64,000 bases of DNA from Actinomycetes bacterium (GTDB lineage Bacteria; Actinomycetota; Acidimicrobiia; IMCC26256; PALSA-610), in assembly GCA_025360585.1 (NCBI GenBank), contig JANYBW010000042.1, forward strand, positions 1-64,000. The letters run 5' to 3'. Below the pieces are notes generated by a model. The model had not been told where the DNA came from. It did not search any database and worked only from the letters and a program-made list of their open reading frames with translations. The position numbers were made by a program, and so were the translations under genes. Shown here piece after piece: positions 49,699 through 59,074 of the stretch (positions are counted from its first letter, which is position 1; every line of letters begins with the position of its first letter).

Positions 49699-50720
49699 CC
49701 TTCGAACGAATTGCTGTACCGATCATCGAGACGCTGCGCGGCGATGACGCTCGCGTGGTGGCGCATGGTTCAGGGACGCACGCTGCGACTGCGAATCCCG
49801 TCGAGTTCGGTTGCGAGGAAATCCGCGTACCGTCGGGCATTGTGCGCCACGATCCTGCAGACATGACGGTGACGGTGCTGGCGGGAACAACCTGTCGTGA
49901 ACTCGCCGACGTGTTGGGTGAGCACGGCCAAGAAGTTCCGCTGGACCCCGCCGATGATCGCGCGACTATTGGTGGCGTGCTTGCGTGTGGCCTTTCGGGT
50001 ACGCGCCGCTTGCGCCTCGGCCCCGTCCGTGATGCGGTGTTGGAGGTTCGGGTTGTCGACGGCAACGCTACGTTGATCAAAGGCGGTGGGCCGGTGGTAA
50101 AAAACGTGACCGGATACGACATCCCGAGGCTCATGGTGGGTTCGTTTGGCACCTTGGGCGTGATCGTGCAGGCAACCTTGCGGTGTCGTCCGAAAGCTCC
50201 GTCGCAACGTTGGTATCGCACCGAACGCGATCCGTTCGCGGTGCGCCAGGCGATGTTTAAGCCGACTTCCATTCTTTGGAACGGTCACGAAACTTCAGTA
50301 TTAATAGAAGGTTTTGAACAAGACTGTGACGACGAAGCGGCACGGGGCAACCTCACGGAAGCTGCCGGGAATGGCTCGGCGTGGATTTTCGACGCCCGGT
50401 CTCGCTCGCATCGAGGGAGGATCTCGGTGCGGCCAACGGATGTTCGCGCCACGATGTCGCGGCTCGCGATGGACTCGAGTGTGCATTGCGTTGCCGAAGT
50501 TGGGGTCGGCACCATTCACGTTTCGAGCGATGATGTCGAGGCGCTGGTGCGGGCACGAGCTGCGGCTGTCGCGGAGTCCGGTTGGCTGCTACGCGAGTCC
50601 GGCGGGCCGCTTGGCTTCGATGGCTTTGGCGACGGGGTCGCCAACTCCGGCCTGGCGGGTCGCGTAAAATCTGCATTCGATCCTCATGGAAAATTGGCTC
50701 CCGGACGGATGCCATTGTGA
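49689..50720 (+). CDS. glcE: Glycolate oxidase FAD-binding subunit GlcE
   Basis: 343 aa, shorter than GlcD, with RVVAHGSGTHAATANP, GTTCRELADVLGEHGQ and GGVLACGLSGTRRLRLGPVRD of the FAD-binding domain and a terminal AFDPHGKLAPGRMPL. The FAD site is less complete than that of GlcD, as usual for GlcE. It overlaps the glcD stop by 10 bases and the glcF start by 4. Confidence 0.9.
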   Translation: MDLTFERIAVPIIETLRGDDARVVAHGSGTHAATANPVEFGCEEIRVPSGIVRHDPADMTVTVLAGTTCRELADVLGEHGQEVPLDPADDRATIGGVLACGLSGTRRLRLGPVRDAVLEVRVVDGNATLIKGGGPVVKNVTGYDIPRLMVGSFGTLGVIVQATLRCRPKAPSQRWYRTERDPFAVRQAMFKPTSILWNGHETSVLIEGFEQDCDDEAARGNLTEAAGNGSAWIFDARSRSHRGRISVRPTDVRATMSRLAMDSSVHCVAEVGVGTIHVSSDDVEALVRARAAAVAESGWLLRESGGPLGFDGFGDGVANSGLAGRVKSAFDPHGKLAPGRMPL

Positions 50721-52018
50721 ATCCACCAAAGGTGCACGGAGCAACGGTGCCGACTGTGGAGCCTGCGAGGGGCCCGTTGCGGCTGAATCCTGAAGAATTG
50801 GTTACGTGTGTTGGCTGCGGACTGTGTTTGGCGCATTGCCCGACGTATCGAGTGACGGGCTTAGAAATCGCCTCCCCGCGCGGTCGCATCGCCGCGATGC
50901 GAGCGGTGGAGGAGAACGCCGCGCCAATCAGCGAAGCGTTCGTCGCTGCGATGGATGCGTGTGTGCAGTGTCGCGGTTGCGATGCAGCATGCCCGTCGGG
51001 AGTGACGTTCGGTCATCTGATGGAAGACACGCGTGCCGCGTTGGTGACAAGTTCGGCCCCTGCGGCCACGGCTCCGCGTTGGCTCCGGGCGTTCGATTGG
51101 TTCGGTTATCGAATTGTGCTCGGCCATCATCGGGTCCTGGTCGCGTTGTCATGGCTGTTGCTGATTGCGCAACGGTTGCGGTTCGTCCCGAAACGATTCG
51201 GGTTACCGACGTTGCAGGTATCGGCGTTGCGCAGCAAACTTGATGCCCCAGTTGGGATGCCAGTTGGGATGCCAGTTGGGGTGCCAGTTGGGATGCCAGG
51301 CGGGTCGACTGGGCATGTCGCCTGGTTCTTTACTGGCTGCGTGATGGATGCGTGGCAGCGCCCAACGCATGTAGCCGCGCTGAAAGTGCTCAAGGCTGCT
51401 GGCGTACACGTCGCGCTGCCGATGCGGGGCGCGGACTGCTGCGGGGCATTGCATACTCATGCGGGGCGTCGCGAGGAGGCGCGGCTGCTTGCTCATCGTG
51501 TGATTGCATCGATGCCAGGAGGTGCTGTAATCATTGTGGATTCCGCGGGTTGTGGTGCGGCCTTGAAGGAGTACGGCCGTTTGCTCGATACGGCTGAGGC
51601 TCGTGATTTCGCAGCGCGCGTTCGCGACTTTTCGGAGTACGTGGTGGAAATTGGCGTGCCTGCGGTGCGGGCCACGGGCCGGACGGTCGTCGTGCAGGAC
51701 CCATGCCATCTTCGCCATGTGCAAAAGGCGCACCTACCCGTGCGGACGATGTTGCAGGGTGCGTACAGCTTGCTGGAACTCGACGACGACGGACTGTGTT
51801 GCGGAGCGGGTGGCGCGTACTCGATGTTGCAGCCGGCGTTGAGTGGTGAAATTCGTGAGAGGAAAGCCCAAGCGTTGCACGCCATCGGCGCCGCAAACGA
51901 CGGCGTTGTTGTGTGTAGCGCGAATCCGGGCTGCGCAATTCAACTTGCGCAAGCGGGTTTCACGGTGTGTCATCCCGCAGAACTGTTGGCCGAAGCTTTG
52001 GAGGAATCGCCCAGATGA
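50717..52018 (+). CDS. glcF: Glycolate oxidase iron-sulfur subunit GlcF
   Basis: 433 aa from GTG 50717, overlapping the glcE stop. Two [4Fe-4S] motifs lie in the N-terminal part: CVGCGLCLAHCP (about 31-42) and CVQCRGCDAACP (about 82-93). Two CCG domains follow, with GADCCGALHTHAG and DGLCCGAGGAYSM. Between them lies an unusual PVGMPVGMPVGVPVGM linker encoded by 12-bp repeats (51248-51295). It passes electrons from the flavin subunits to the quinone pool. The start of the next small gene overlaps its stop (ATGA). Confidence 0.92.
   Translation: MNPPKVHGATVPTVEPARGPLRLNPEELVTCVGCGLCLAHCPTYRVTGLEIASPRGRIAAMRAVEENAAPISEAFVAAMDACVQCRGCDAACPSGVTFGHLMEDTRAALVTSSAPAATAPRWLRAFDWFGYRIVLGHHRVLVALSWLLLIAQRLRFVPKRFGLPTLQVSALRSKLDAPVGMPVGMPVGVPVGMPGGSTGHVAWFFTGCVMDAWQRPTHVAALKVLKAAGVHVALPMRGADCCGALHTHAGRREEARLLAHRVIASMPGGAVIIVDSAGCGAALKEYGRLLDTAEARDFAARVRDFSEYVVEIGVPAVRATGRTVVVQDPCHLRHVQKAHLPVRTMLQGAYSLLELDDDGLCCGAGGAYSMLQPALSGEIRERKAQALHAIGAANDGVVVCSANPGCAIQLAQAGFTVCHPAELLAEALEESPR
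51248..51295. repeat. 12-bp tandem repeat, four copies, inside glcF
   Basis: Units CCAGTTGGGATG (one copy CCAGTTGGGGTG) begin at 51248, 51260, 51272 and 51284. They are in frame and encode Pro-Val-Gly-Met/Val repeats. Confidence 0.95.
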
Positions 52019-52230
52019 GTGGCCCCTACGACAACATTGCCGAAAAGCTGGAAGCCATTGAAGAAGACCTCAGCGATTTGGGTTTCGATCGGCTTCGGGC
52101 GTTGGCGAGAGATCCCGACGGCGACAACGCGGCGGCGCTGAAGGCTGAAGAAAAAGCGTTGGCTTCAGCGCGCCGATCCATCGCCAAGGCTCGTCAGACG
52201 TTGCTGGGCGTTCGCTCTACTGGCGATTGA
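52015..52230 (+). CDS. Small conserved helical protein
   Basis: 71 aa, MSGPYDNIAEKLEAIEEDLSDLGF followed by a charged helix (AAALKAEEKALASARRSIAKARQTL). No known catalytic motif. Such short genes at the end of actinobacterial glc operons are recurrent in my memory but without function. Its ATG overlaps the glcF stop (ATGA), so it is translated with the operon. Its 3' end overlaps the convergent LOG gene by 14 bases. Confidence 0.7.
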   Translation: MSGPYDNIAEKLEAIEEDLSDLGFDRLRALARDPDGDNAAALKAEEKALASARRSIAKARQTLLGVRSTGD

Positions 52231-53251
52231 GCGTGTCGATAAGTTGGCGCAGACGTGCTTGGCTGCGGCGATCGAACCGAAATTTGATCCGGGCGAGATC
52301 CACGGCGTCTTGCTCCGCGAGTTCGGCCTTCGATGGTGCTGCGCGTTCGATACTGCCCTTGGCGACGATGTCGGCGAATTCCGTGTTCAACGAATGAAGT
52401 GAATCCACCGAAGGCGCACGCTGAAGTCGCAGGACAAGATCGCCGTCCACGTAGCGTTGCGAGTGGAAGTTGGCGAAGAATCCACACACGGTGTTCACTG
52501 CAACATCGCAGTCGTCGGTGATGGTGACGAGGTCGAGATCGTGTCTGCCGATGTAGTTGCGGGTGCCGAGTTCGCGTTGTACAAAATCGAGCCAGGAAGT
52601 CCAGTAGGTACCGCCGGGCACGTCGAGTAAAACGATTGGCCCTGGTTGAGCCTTGCCGGTTTGGACCAGGGTCAAGAGCTCGAAGGCTTCATCGAGCGTC
52701 CCGAACCCGCCCGGCAAACATATGAATCCATCGGCCTCTTTGATAAACGTGACCTTACGGGTGAAAAAGTACCGAAACATAACGAGTTTTGGGTCGTCGG
52801 CTAGAAATTGGGTCGTCGCCGCTTCGAACGGAAGTTTGATGCCAGCACCGAAACTGTTGTCAGCGCCTGCGCCTCCGATACCCGCTTCCATGATCCCGGG
52901 CCCGGCTCCCGTGATGACCATCCACTCGCGGTCTGCAAGCTGGCGCGCCACCCGTTCCGTTTGGGCGTACAGCGGATCATCACGCTTGGTGCGAGCGGAA
53001 CCGAAGATCGCGGCCTTGCGAGTTGAATAATACGGAGAGAAGACATCGAAGGCGTGTCGCATCTCTTTGAGTGCCGCGTTCGCGATTTTGAGATCGCCGC
53101 GGTTCGCGCTGTCGTGGGCGAGTCGGGCCGCGGAAACAATCATTTCGAAGATGAGATCGGCATCGGCGTGTTCGCCGAGCGAATCGACGAGTGCCTCGAT
53201 GCGTTGGTCGAGCTGGGGATCGCCGGTTCGATAGCGGGGGAGTCGCTGCAT
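52217..53251 (-). CDS. LOG-family protein (cytokinin-riboside monophosphate phosphoribohydrolase type)
   Basis: 344 aa, longer than the plain LOG proteins (about 190 aa). The core shows KAAIFGSARTKRDDP, VITGAGPGIMEAG and the diagnostic CLPGGFGTLDEAFELLTL. An N-terminal helical domain (about 1-80) and a C-terminal extension flank it, as in the larger actinobacterial members. LOG enzymes release free bases from nucleoside 5'-monophosphates. It lies 20 bases downstream of the HAD gene on the minus strand. Confidence 0.88.
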   Translation of the reverse strand: MQRLPRYRTGDPQLDQRIEALVDSLGEHADADLIFEMIVSAARLAHDSANRGDLKIANAALKEMRHAFDVFSPYYSTRKAAIFGSARTKRDDPLYAQTERVARQLADREWMVITGAGPGIMEAGIGGAGADNSFGAGIKLPFEAATTQFLADDPKLVMFRYFFTRKVTFIKEADGFICLPGGFGTLDEAFELLTLVQTGKAQPGPIVLLDVPGGTYWTSWLDFVQRELGTRNYIGRHDLDLVTITDDCDVAVNTVCGFFANFHSQRYVDGDLVLRLQRAPSVDSLHSLNTEFADIVAKGSIERAAPSKAELAEQDAVDLARIKFRFDRRSQARLRQLIDTLNRQ

Positions 53252-53271
53252 TCGGACAATCTAGTGACATG

Positions 53272-53982
53272 TCACGAGTGCACTGAGCCGTTGATTTGGT
53301 TGAGGATCGTGAACACGTCGGCGAAGCGCGAGGCCTGGAACAAGCGATCGTGATCGGGAAGTTGGGCGCGCTCGAGCTCCCAGCCGTGTTCGTGAGGAAC
53401 GAATATCGCGAGTGCGCCGAGCTCGAGGACCGGCAGGATGTCGGACTTCACCGAGTTGCCAATCATGACGACCCGATCGGCAGCAACGCCGTGGCGTCGA
53501 AAGAGTTGCGCGTACGTCGCGGTGTCTTTGTGGGCAACAATTTCCACTTCGCGAAAGTGATGCGCGATGCCCGAAGTTTGCACTTTGAGGTCTTGGTGGA
53601 TCAGGTCGCCTTTGGTGATCAAGACCACGGGCCAAAAGGTACTGAGCTGAGCAATGCCATCGAGGACACCGTTGAGCAACTCAACTGGCTGATCCACGAT
53701 GTTCTTGCCCAGGTGCAAGATTTCATCGACGGTCGCAACGGGGATCTGCTGCCGGCTCACTCGCAACGCGGTTTCCAGCAACGACAAAACGAATGCTTTC
53801 GCACCAAAGCCGTATCGAGGAATATTTGCACGTTCGGTATCGAGTAGCTCCGCCGCGAATTCGTCTGCTGGAATCCACTCGCTGAGGAGCGCCGCCACCC
53901 GTGCCTCAGCACTGCGAAAATAGATCTCGTTGCTCCACAGCGTGTCGTCGGCATCGAGGCAGACGAGATCGAACGCCGTCAC
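53272..53982 (-). CDS. HAD-superfamily hydrolase
   Basis: 236 aa. Motif I is CLDADDTLWSNE (about 8-19; nucleophile Asp), motif II ITKGDLIHQDLK, and motif III/IV GNSVKSDILPVLELGA. A cap domain (about 18-90) classes it as a HAD phosphatase of the phosphoglycolate phosphatase-like group. The start GTG 53982 overlaps the PfkB stop (GTGA, 53979-53982). The Arg-rich upstream part of the frame is not coding. Substrate unknown; a sugar-phosphate is suggested by the upstream sugar kinase. Confidence 0.85.
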   Translation of the reverse strand: MTAFDLVCLDADDTLWSNEIYFRSAEARVAALLSEWIPADEFAAELLDTERANIPRYGFGAKAFVLSLLETALRVSRQQIPVATVDEILHLGKNIVDQPVELLNGVLDGIAQLSTFWPVVLITKGDLIHQDLKVQTSGIAHHFREVEIVAHKDTATYAQLFRRHGVAADRVVMIGNSVKSDILPVLELGALAIFVPHEHGWELERAQLPDHDRLFQASRFADVFTILNQINGSVHS

Positions 53983-54968
53983 GCGAGGATCGAGGCTGCC
54001 AACGTCGCGAGTGAAATTTGGGGACGGGCCCCGACGTGCGAAATCACTTCGCCCGCAGCGATGCCACCGAGAGTCGCGCACGTGGCGAGTGCGTGGCCGT
54101 GGGTGAAGCCAAACAAGAAGCCCGCGGCGTACAGATCGCCGGCGCCGGTGGTGTCGAGTACTTGGTGGACGGCTGCGGCAGCTACGCGCTGTACGCCATC
54201 CGCGGTCACGACGACTGAGCCGTCGGGCCCGCACGTAATTGCAGCAATTTCACAGTGACCGCGCACCGAATCGATGGCCGAATCGAAGTCGTCGGTTTCG
54301 TACAAGGACATGATTTCGGCGTCGTTGGCGAACAAAATGTCGACGTTACCGGCAATCAAATCAAGAAATGCTTCGCGATGGCGATCGACGCAAAACGAAT
54401 CCGACAAGCTCAAGGCCACGCGGCGGCCGGCGCCGTGCGCCACTGAAGCTGCGAGCCGAAAGGCTTCCATGGCTGGAGGCTGATCCCAGAGGTAGCCCTC
54501 CAGGTAAAGGACTTGGCTGTCGGCGATGATTTCGGCATCAACGTAACTCGGATCCATGTCCGTTCCGGCGCCGAGGAACGTACTCATGGTGCGTTCAGCG
54601 TCCGGGGTGACAACCACGAGGCAACGACCAGTCGGTGTGGAGTCGGTCGACGGCGGCGAGTCGAAATACACGCCGATATTGCGCAGATCATGAGCGTAGA
54701 TCTGGCCGAATTCATCGTCGGCCACCCGCCCGATAAACGCGGCTTTCCCGCCGAAACTCGCGACGCCGGCGATCGTGTTAGCCGCGGACCCACCCGAAGC
54801 CTCGGTCGCGGGCCCGAGCTTCGTGTAAAGCTCCGCGATCCGGTCAGCGTCGACCAAGCTCATCGAGCCGAGTTCCAAACCCAGCGACTCGACCGTTGCA
54901 AATGATTCATTGGAAATCACATCAACGAGCGCGTTGCCGATCGCAACTACATCAAAACGGGCGTTCAT
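53979..54968 (-). CDS. PfkB-family carbohydrate/nucleoside kinase (adenosine-kinase-like)
   Basis: 329 aa. N-terminal IGNALVDVI and GGSAANTIAGVASFGGKAAFIG, and the C-terminal DTTGAGDLYAAGFLFG with the catalytic Asp and anion hole, define a ribokinase-like kinase. The overall pattern (SMSLVDADRI, TFLGAGTDM) resembles the adenosine/sugar kinases of bacteria. It phosphorylates a sugar or nucleoside with ATP. It is translationally coupled to the HAD phosphatase, as the two genes overlap. Confidence 0.9.
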   Translation of the reverse strand: MNARFDVVAIGNALVDVISNESFATVESLGLELGSMSLVDADRIAELYTKLGPATEASGGSAANTIAGVASFGGKAAFIGRVADDEFGQIYAHDLRNIGVYFDSPPSTDSTPTGRCLVVVTPDAERTMSTFLGAGTDMDPSYVDAEIIADSQVLYLEGYLWDQPPAMEAFRLAASVAHGAGRRVALSLSDSFCVDRHREAFLDLIAGNVDILFANDAEIMSLYETDDFDSAIDSVRGHCEIAAITCGPDGSVVVTADGVQRVAAAAVHQVLDTTGAGDLYAAGFLFGFTHGHALATCATLGGIAAGEVISHVGARPQISLATLAASILA

Positions 54969-55048
54969 GATTCAAAGCTTTCGGTTGGAGGAACGATGAG
55001 TAACACGCGCTCGCGTGCCCTGCGAGCACGAGTTATACGGCGCGTCGT

Positions 55049-57445
55049 TTATACAGGCAGGGTCTGCGGTTTGCTGATCAACGAGATGGCGTGTGCTTGA
55101 TCGCGTGCGATCAGGCCGTCGTCGTCGATGGGGCGCAGGCGCTTGCCGACGGTTTGGATGCGGCCGTACAAGGTATTGCGTTGCGCCAGTGTGCGGCCGA
55201 TTGGCTCCACGATCGCCGCGAACTGTTCGTCGTCGAGTTCTTGGCCGTGATTTGCTCCCGCGGCGCGCGAAATGTTTTCGTCCATCAACGTGCCGCCGAG
55301 GTCATTGGCGCCGGCTTGCAAGATTTGTTGAGCACCGTGGATGCCGGCTTTCACCCAGGAAGCTTGCACGCTCGGAATCCACTCGCGGTACGCGATGCGC
55401 CCGACCGCGTGCATGAGCAGGACCTCGCGAAAGGTTGGCCCTGGGCGCGCTATGTGCTGAATAAAGATCGGCGTGGCCATGTGCACGAACGGCAATGGAA
55501 CGAATTCGGTGAACCCGCCGGTCTCCTTTTGGAGCTCGCGCGTCCGCACCAGGTGATTCGCAACGTGTTCTGGCCGTTCGATCGAACCGAACATGATCGT
55601 GACGTTGCTTTTCAGCCCGACACTGTGTGCGGCTCGATGCGCATCGAGCCACTCCTGGGTGTTGATCTTGTCGGGGCACAACACCTTGCGGACATCATCA
55701 TCGAGAATTTCGGCCGCGGTGCCCGGCAACGTCGCGAGGCCGGCAGCTTTGACCTTGCGGAGGTAATCGGTCAACGGCATGTTGAGCCGCTTCGCGCCTT
55801 CGGTGACTTCGAGCGCGGTGAAACCATGAATGTGAATTTGCGGCGCGACTTGTTTAATTGCCTCGGCGACGTGCACGTAGAAGTCGCCGTCGAAACTCGG
55901 ATGGATACCGCCCTGCAAACACACTTCGGTAGCGCCACAATCAATTGCTTCGATGACTCGCCGTTGCACTTCTTCGAGCTCGAGGAGATACGGCTTGCCA
56001 CGCAAGTTGAGAGAAAGTGGGCCCTTGCTGAACGCGCAGAACTTGCATTTGAACGTGCAAACGTTGGTGTAGTTGATGTTGCGGTTGCGAACGAATGTGA
56101 CTTCATTGCCGATTATGTCCTTGCGGAGTTGATCGGCCACCGCGCACACCGCGGCTACTTCGGGCCCGCGCGCTCCCAGCAAGGTCACGATTTGTGCAGT
56201 GTCAACTTCTTCGCCGCGCTCGACCGCTTGCAACACGTCGGCCACCGGCCCGGTTACTCGCGCAACTCGGGCGAACGGCAAGATTGTGGGCGGTTCTTCT
56301 TCGCCGCCGGATGCCCAATGATCGTCTCGGGCCAGGCCCTCCATATCACTGCGTACCAGCACCGGGAACCGGAGTTCGGGGTCGATCCATTGCTGCGGAT
56401 CGCGCACATACTCGGGGTAGATCGTGAGCCGCGGCGCCAGCACATGGCCACATGCCTCAGTTGCGTCGCGCAGCGCGTCGAGCGCGGGCCACGGGCGTTC
56501 CGGATTGACATGATCGATCGTTACCGGCGAGACCCCACCCCAATCGTCAATTCCCGCACCCAACAGGTCGGCGAGTTGCGAGGGGTCGCTGAGATTCGGT
56601 GGAGCCTGTACATGAATTGCTTCAGGCAGGATCACTCTTGCCGCGGCGATGGACCATAAGAATTCGTCGTGATCACACGGCTCGGCCTTGTGCATAGCGG
56701 TGCCGAGTTTGGGCAGAAAATTCTGGACGATGACTTCTTGGATGTGGCCGTGCGTGATGTGCGAGGTGGCGATTGCTACGAGGGCAACGATCCGTTCGGC
56801 GCGTGTTTCTCCGATGCCACACAAGATGCCAGTCGTGTAGGGCACCTTTGCGATCCCAGCAGCTTCGAGGGTCGCGAGGCGGCGAGCGGCCGTTTTATCG
56901 GGGGCGCCAAAGTGCGCGCCACCAGCTTCGTGGAGGCGGTCCGCGAGGGATTCGAGCATCATGCCTTGGCTCGGCGACCAACGGCGCAAGGCACGGAGTT
57001 CGGCTTCGCCCAGTGCGCCGGGATTGGCATGCGGCAACAGGCCGGTTTCTTCGACGACAAGTTTGGCCATCGCCACGAGATAATCAACCGTGCTGGCGTA
57101 GCCGTTAGACGTCAGCCATTCTTCTGCTTGCGGATATCGATCTTCGGGCGCCTCACCTAAGGTGAACAGCGCTTCGTGGCAACCCATCTCGGCACCTCGC
57201 CGCGCGATCGCGAGCACCTCCTGGGGGCTGAGAAACGGGGAGTCGAGTCGGGCGGGCGGCTTCGCGAATGTGCAGTAGCCGCAGCGATCGCGACACAGCA
57301 TCGTGAGCGGGATAAATACCTTGGGGGAAAAGGTCACCCGTTTCCCATGGGCGCGATCGCGGATTGCCGCTGCGCGCGCCATCAATGTGGGAGTTGGGGT
57401 GTCGATCAGGTCCTGAAAGTCCGCTGCCTGGAGCACATCGCGCAC
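55049..57445 (-). CDS. fbiC: F0 synthase FbiC (fused CofG-CofH, coenzyme F420 biosynthesis)
   Basis: 798 aa. Two radical-SAM halves are fused: the first [4Fe-4S] site is CRDRCGYCTFAK (about 51-62, CofG-like) and the second CTFKCKFCAFSKG (about 460-472, CofH-like). Family motifs such as ALFTLGEAPEDRYP and VCLQGGIHPSFDGDFY are present. It makes the deazaflavin F0 from tyrosine and the 5-amino-6-ribitylaminouracil precursor. The fusion is characteristic of actinobacteria (mycobacterial FbiC). The start is GTG 57445; further upstream starts cannot be excluded. Confidence 0.96.
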   Translation of the reverse strand: MRDVLQAADFQDLIDTPTPTLMARAAAIRDRAHGKRVTFSPKVFIPLTMLCRDRCGYCTFAKPPARLDSPFLSPQEVLAIARRGAEMGCHEALFTLGEAPEDRYPQAEEWLTSNGYASTVDYLVAMAKLVVEETGLLPHANPGALGEAELRALRRWSPSQGMMLESLADRLHEAGGAHFGAPDKTAARRLATLEAAGIAKVPYTTGILCGIGETRAERIVALVAIATSHITHGHIQEVIVQNFLPKLGTAMHKAEPCDHDEFLWSIAAARVILPEAIHVQAPPNLSDPSQLADLLGAGIDDWGGVSPVTIDHVNPERPWPALDALRDATEACGHVLAPRLTIYPEYVRDPQQWIDPELRFPVLVRSDMEGLARDDHWASGGEEEPPTILPFARVARVTGPVADVLQAVERGEEVDTAQIVTLLGARGPEVAAVCAVADQLRKDIIGNEVTFVRNRNINYTNVCTFKCKFCAFSKGPLSLNLRGKPYLLELEEVQRRVIEAIDCGATEVCLQGGIHPSFDGDFYVHVAEAIKQVAPQIHIHGFTALEVTEGAKRLNMPLTDYLRKVKAAGLATLPGTAAEILDDDVRKVLCPDKINTQEWLDAHRAAHSVGLKSNVTIMFGSIERPEHVANHLVRTRELQKETGGFTEFVPLPFVHMATPIFIQHIARPGPTFREVLLMHAVGRIAYREWIPSVQASWVKAGIHGAQQILQAGANDLGGTLMDENISRAAGANHGQELDDEQFAAIVEPIGRTLAQRNTLYGRIQTVGKRLRPIDDDGLIARDQAHAISLISKPQTLPV

Positions 57446-57625
57446 GCTAGTCGCCGATGCTCTCGCGCTCGGCAGCGCATTGTTTGCGTGTGCGTGTGCG
57501 TGTACGTCGTGTAGCTGTAGGTCGTGTAGCGATGTCTGGGATTCCAGCGGTATGGGAGGGTCTTTCTCCTACCGGTCTTTTGGCCTACGCTCAGCAGGAA
57601 TTCGCGAATAAAGACGTGGCGGGCG

Positions 57626-59074
57626 GTGATTGTGAAAAGACTTCTTAAACCGGCGGTGATCGCCGGAGCCTTGGCGCTTTCGGTGGCGGTCGCACAACCA
57701 GTTTCAGCCGTTCAAACGCCACGAAGCATGGCGTCGCCGAGCTGGGTTGTCCAACCCACTGCCAATCCGAGTGGCGCGAACCAAGTGTTCAACGACATCA
57801 GCTGCGTGACGAGTACGCAATGTGTCGCGGTCGGCTCGCAGCTCGCTGGCAGCCTGATTCTCATCGAACTCTGGAATGGCGTTGCGTGGACCGCTATGGC
57901 GACCTCGCTTCCGTCGCAGGCAACCGCGGCACAATTGCTGAGTGTCTCGTGTACGAGCAACACCTTGTGCCTCGCGGTCGGTAATGCAACTCGTTCGGGC
58001 TCCGGGCAATCTGCATTGATCGAAATTTGGGACGGCGCGTTGTGGTCCGAGCAATCGGGTGCAACGAGCGCTACGACGATCGCGACCCTCGATGGCATCT
58101 CGTGTATTGCGACATCGCAATGCGTCGCGGTTGGCCACTCTGTCGCTCCGACCATGCCGATCATCGAACGCTGGGATGGGTCCGCATGGTCGATTGAGCC
58201 GAGCCCAAGCTTGAGTCCGGCCGCCGCAGAACTGACCGACGTTTCGTGCGTCGCGACGAACTTCTGCATTGGAGTTGGCTTTGCGAATACCGCGGGCGTC
58301 CAGCGTTCGTTGGTCGAGCGTTGGAACGGCTCGGCATGGATTCTTGCGAACGTTCCGGCCGCACAAAACGTCGGAATGCGGACCGTTTCTTGTGTCACCC
58401 GATTGTTCTGCATCGCGATTGATGGTCTCAGTTCGGTGCGCTGGGACGGAACTGCATGGACATCGGTAACTGTCCCCGCGAACTTGGTCGGACTCCGCAG
58501 TATTTCGTGTATCGAAATCGATCGTTGTGCAGCCGCGGGAACGCTGAACTCGGGTGCGTTGCACACGTTGATCGCTAGCTATGCGGTGGGAGCATTCGTG
58601 CAGGTGGCCAGCCCGGATGGCGCCGCGGTCGATAATTCGTTGCAAAGCGTTGATTGTGCCCCGGACGGGACATGCGTGGCCGTCGGGACGATGACTCCGT
58701 TCGTCGGGCCGGTGGTTCCGCTCGCACTGCAAGGTTCGATCGGTGTTCCGCAACAGCGCATCGTTTCGGTTTCCTGGTCCGCTCCGCAAGACGCTCGCGT
58801 GCAACAAGTCGCCACGTATCTTGGTGTTACCCCGACGGCTCTGCACAAAGTCGCGGTGTACATGATGGCGTTTCTTATTGCGCTGATCCCGTCGGGCATG
58901 ACTCCCGTCGGCGTCGACCAGACGGGCACGGCGACGACCTACGCCGTGACGTGGAGCGCGACGGAATTTGAAATTCTAGATGTCGTCAAGGCCAAGTTTT
59001 CGTTGAACGACGCGGACGCGACCCGATTAGCAGTGTATTTGCTGCATTTTCTCATCGGTCTCGCCGGCCACTAA
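57626..59074 (+). CDS. Secreted Cys/Trp repeat (beta-propeller-like) protein with duplicated hydrophobic C-terminus
   Basis: 482 aa. Signal peptide KPAVIAGALALSVAVAQPVSA (starting at GTG 57626 or 57632). Residues ~50-350 contain repeats of the type ISCVTSTQCVAVG...WNGxxW, about seven blades with two Cys each, as in many actinobacterial secreted propellers. After ~390 follow two similar hydrophobic helices, TALHKVAVYMMAFLIALIP and DATRLAVYLLHFLIGLAG. The protein ends at the second, so it may anchor in or insert into membranes. Function unknown. A 38-codon frame at 57532 overlaps the start. Confidence 0.72.
   Translation: MIVKRLLKPAVIAGALALSVAVAQPVSAVQTPRSMASPSWVVQPTANPSGANQVFNDISCVTSTQCVAVGSQLAGSLILIELWNGVAWTAMATSLPSQATAAQLLSVSCTSNTLCLAVGNATRSGSGQSALIEIWDGALWSEQSGATSATTIATLDGISCIATSQCVAVGHSVAPTMPIIERWDGSAWSIEPSPSLSPAAAELTDVSCVATNFCIGVGFANTAGVQRSLVERWNGSAWILANVPAAQNVGMRTVSCVTRLFCIAIDGLSSVRWDGTAWTSVTVPANLVGLRSISCIEIDRCAAAGTLNSGALHTLIASYAVGAFVQVASPDGAAVDNSLQSVDCAPDGTCVAVGTMTPFVGPVVPLALQGSIGVPQQRIVSVSWSAPQDARVQQVATYLGVTPTALHKVAVYMMAFLIALIPSGMTPVGVDQTGTATTYAVTWSATEFEILDVVKAKFSLNDADATRLAVYLLHFLIGLAGH

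Noticed and set aside
55091-56659. 522-codon plus-strand frame
   Set aside because: Antisense of fbiC; residues are His/Arg/Cys-rich with no family resemblance.
57480-57520. GTGTGCGTGTGCGTGTAC low-complexity stretch
   Set aside because: Short simple-sequence run upstream of a gene without regular unit number or pairing; probably neutral.
57532-57648. 38-codon frame (MSGIPAVWEGLSPTGLLAYAQ...)
   Set aside because: Reasonable composition, but no ribosome site and it overlaps the start of the secreted protein; too weak to call.
57704-58846. 380-codon minus-strand frame
   Set aside because: Antisense shadow of the secreted repeat protein, Arg/Thr/Asp-rich.
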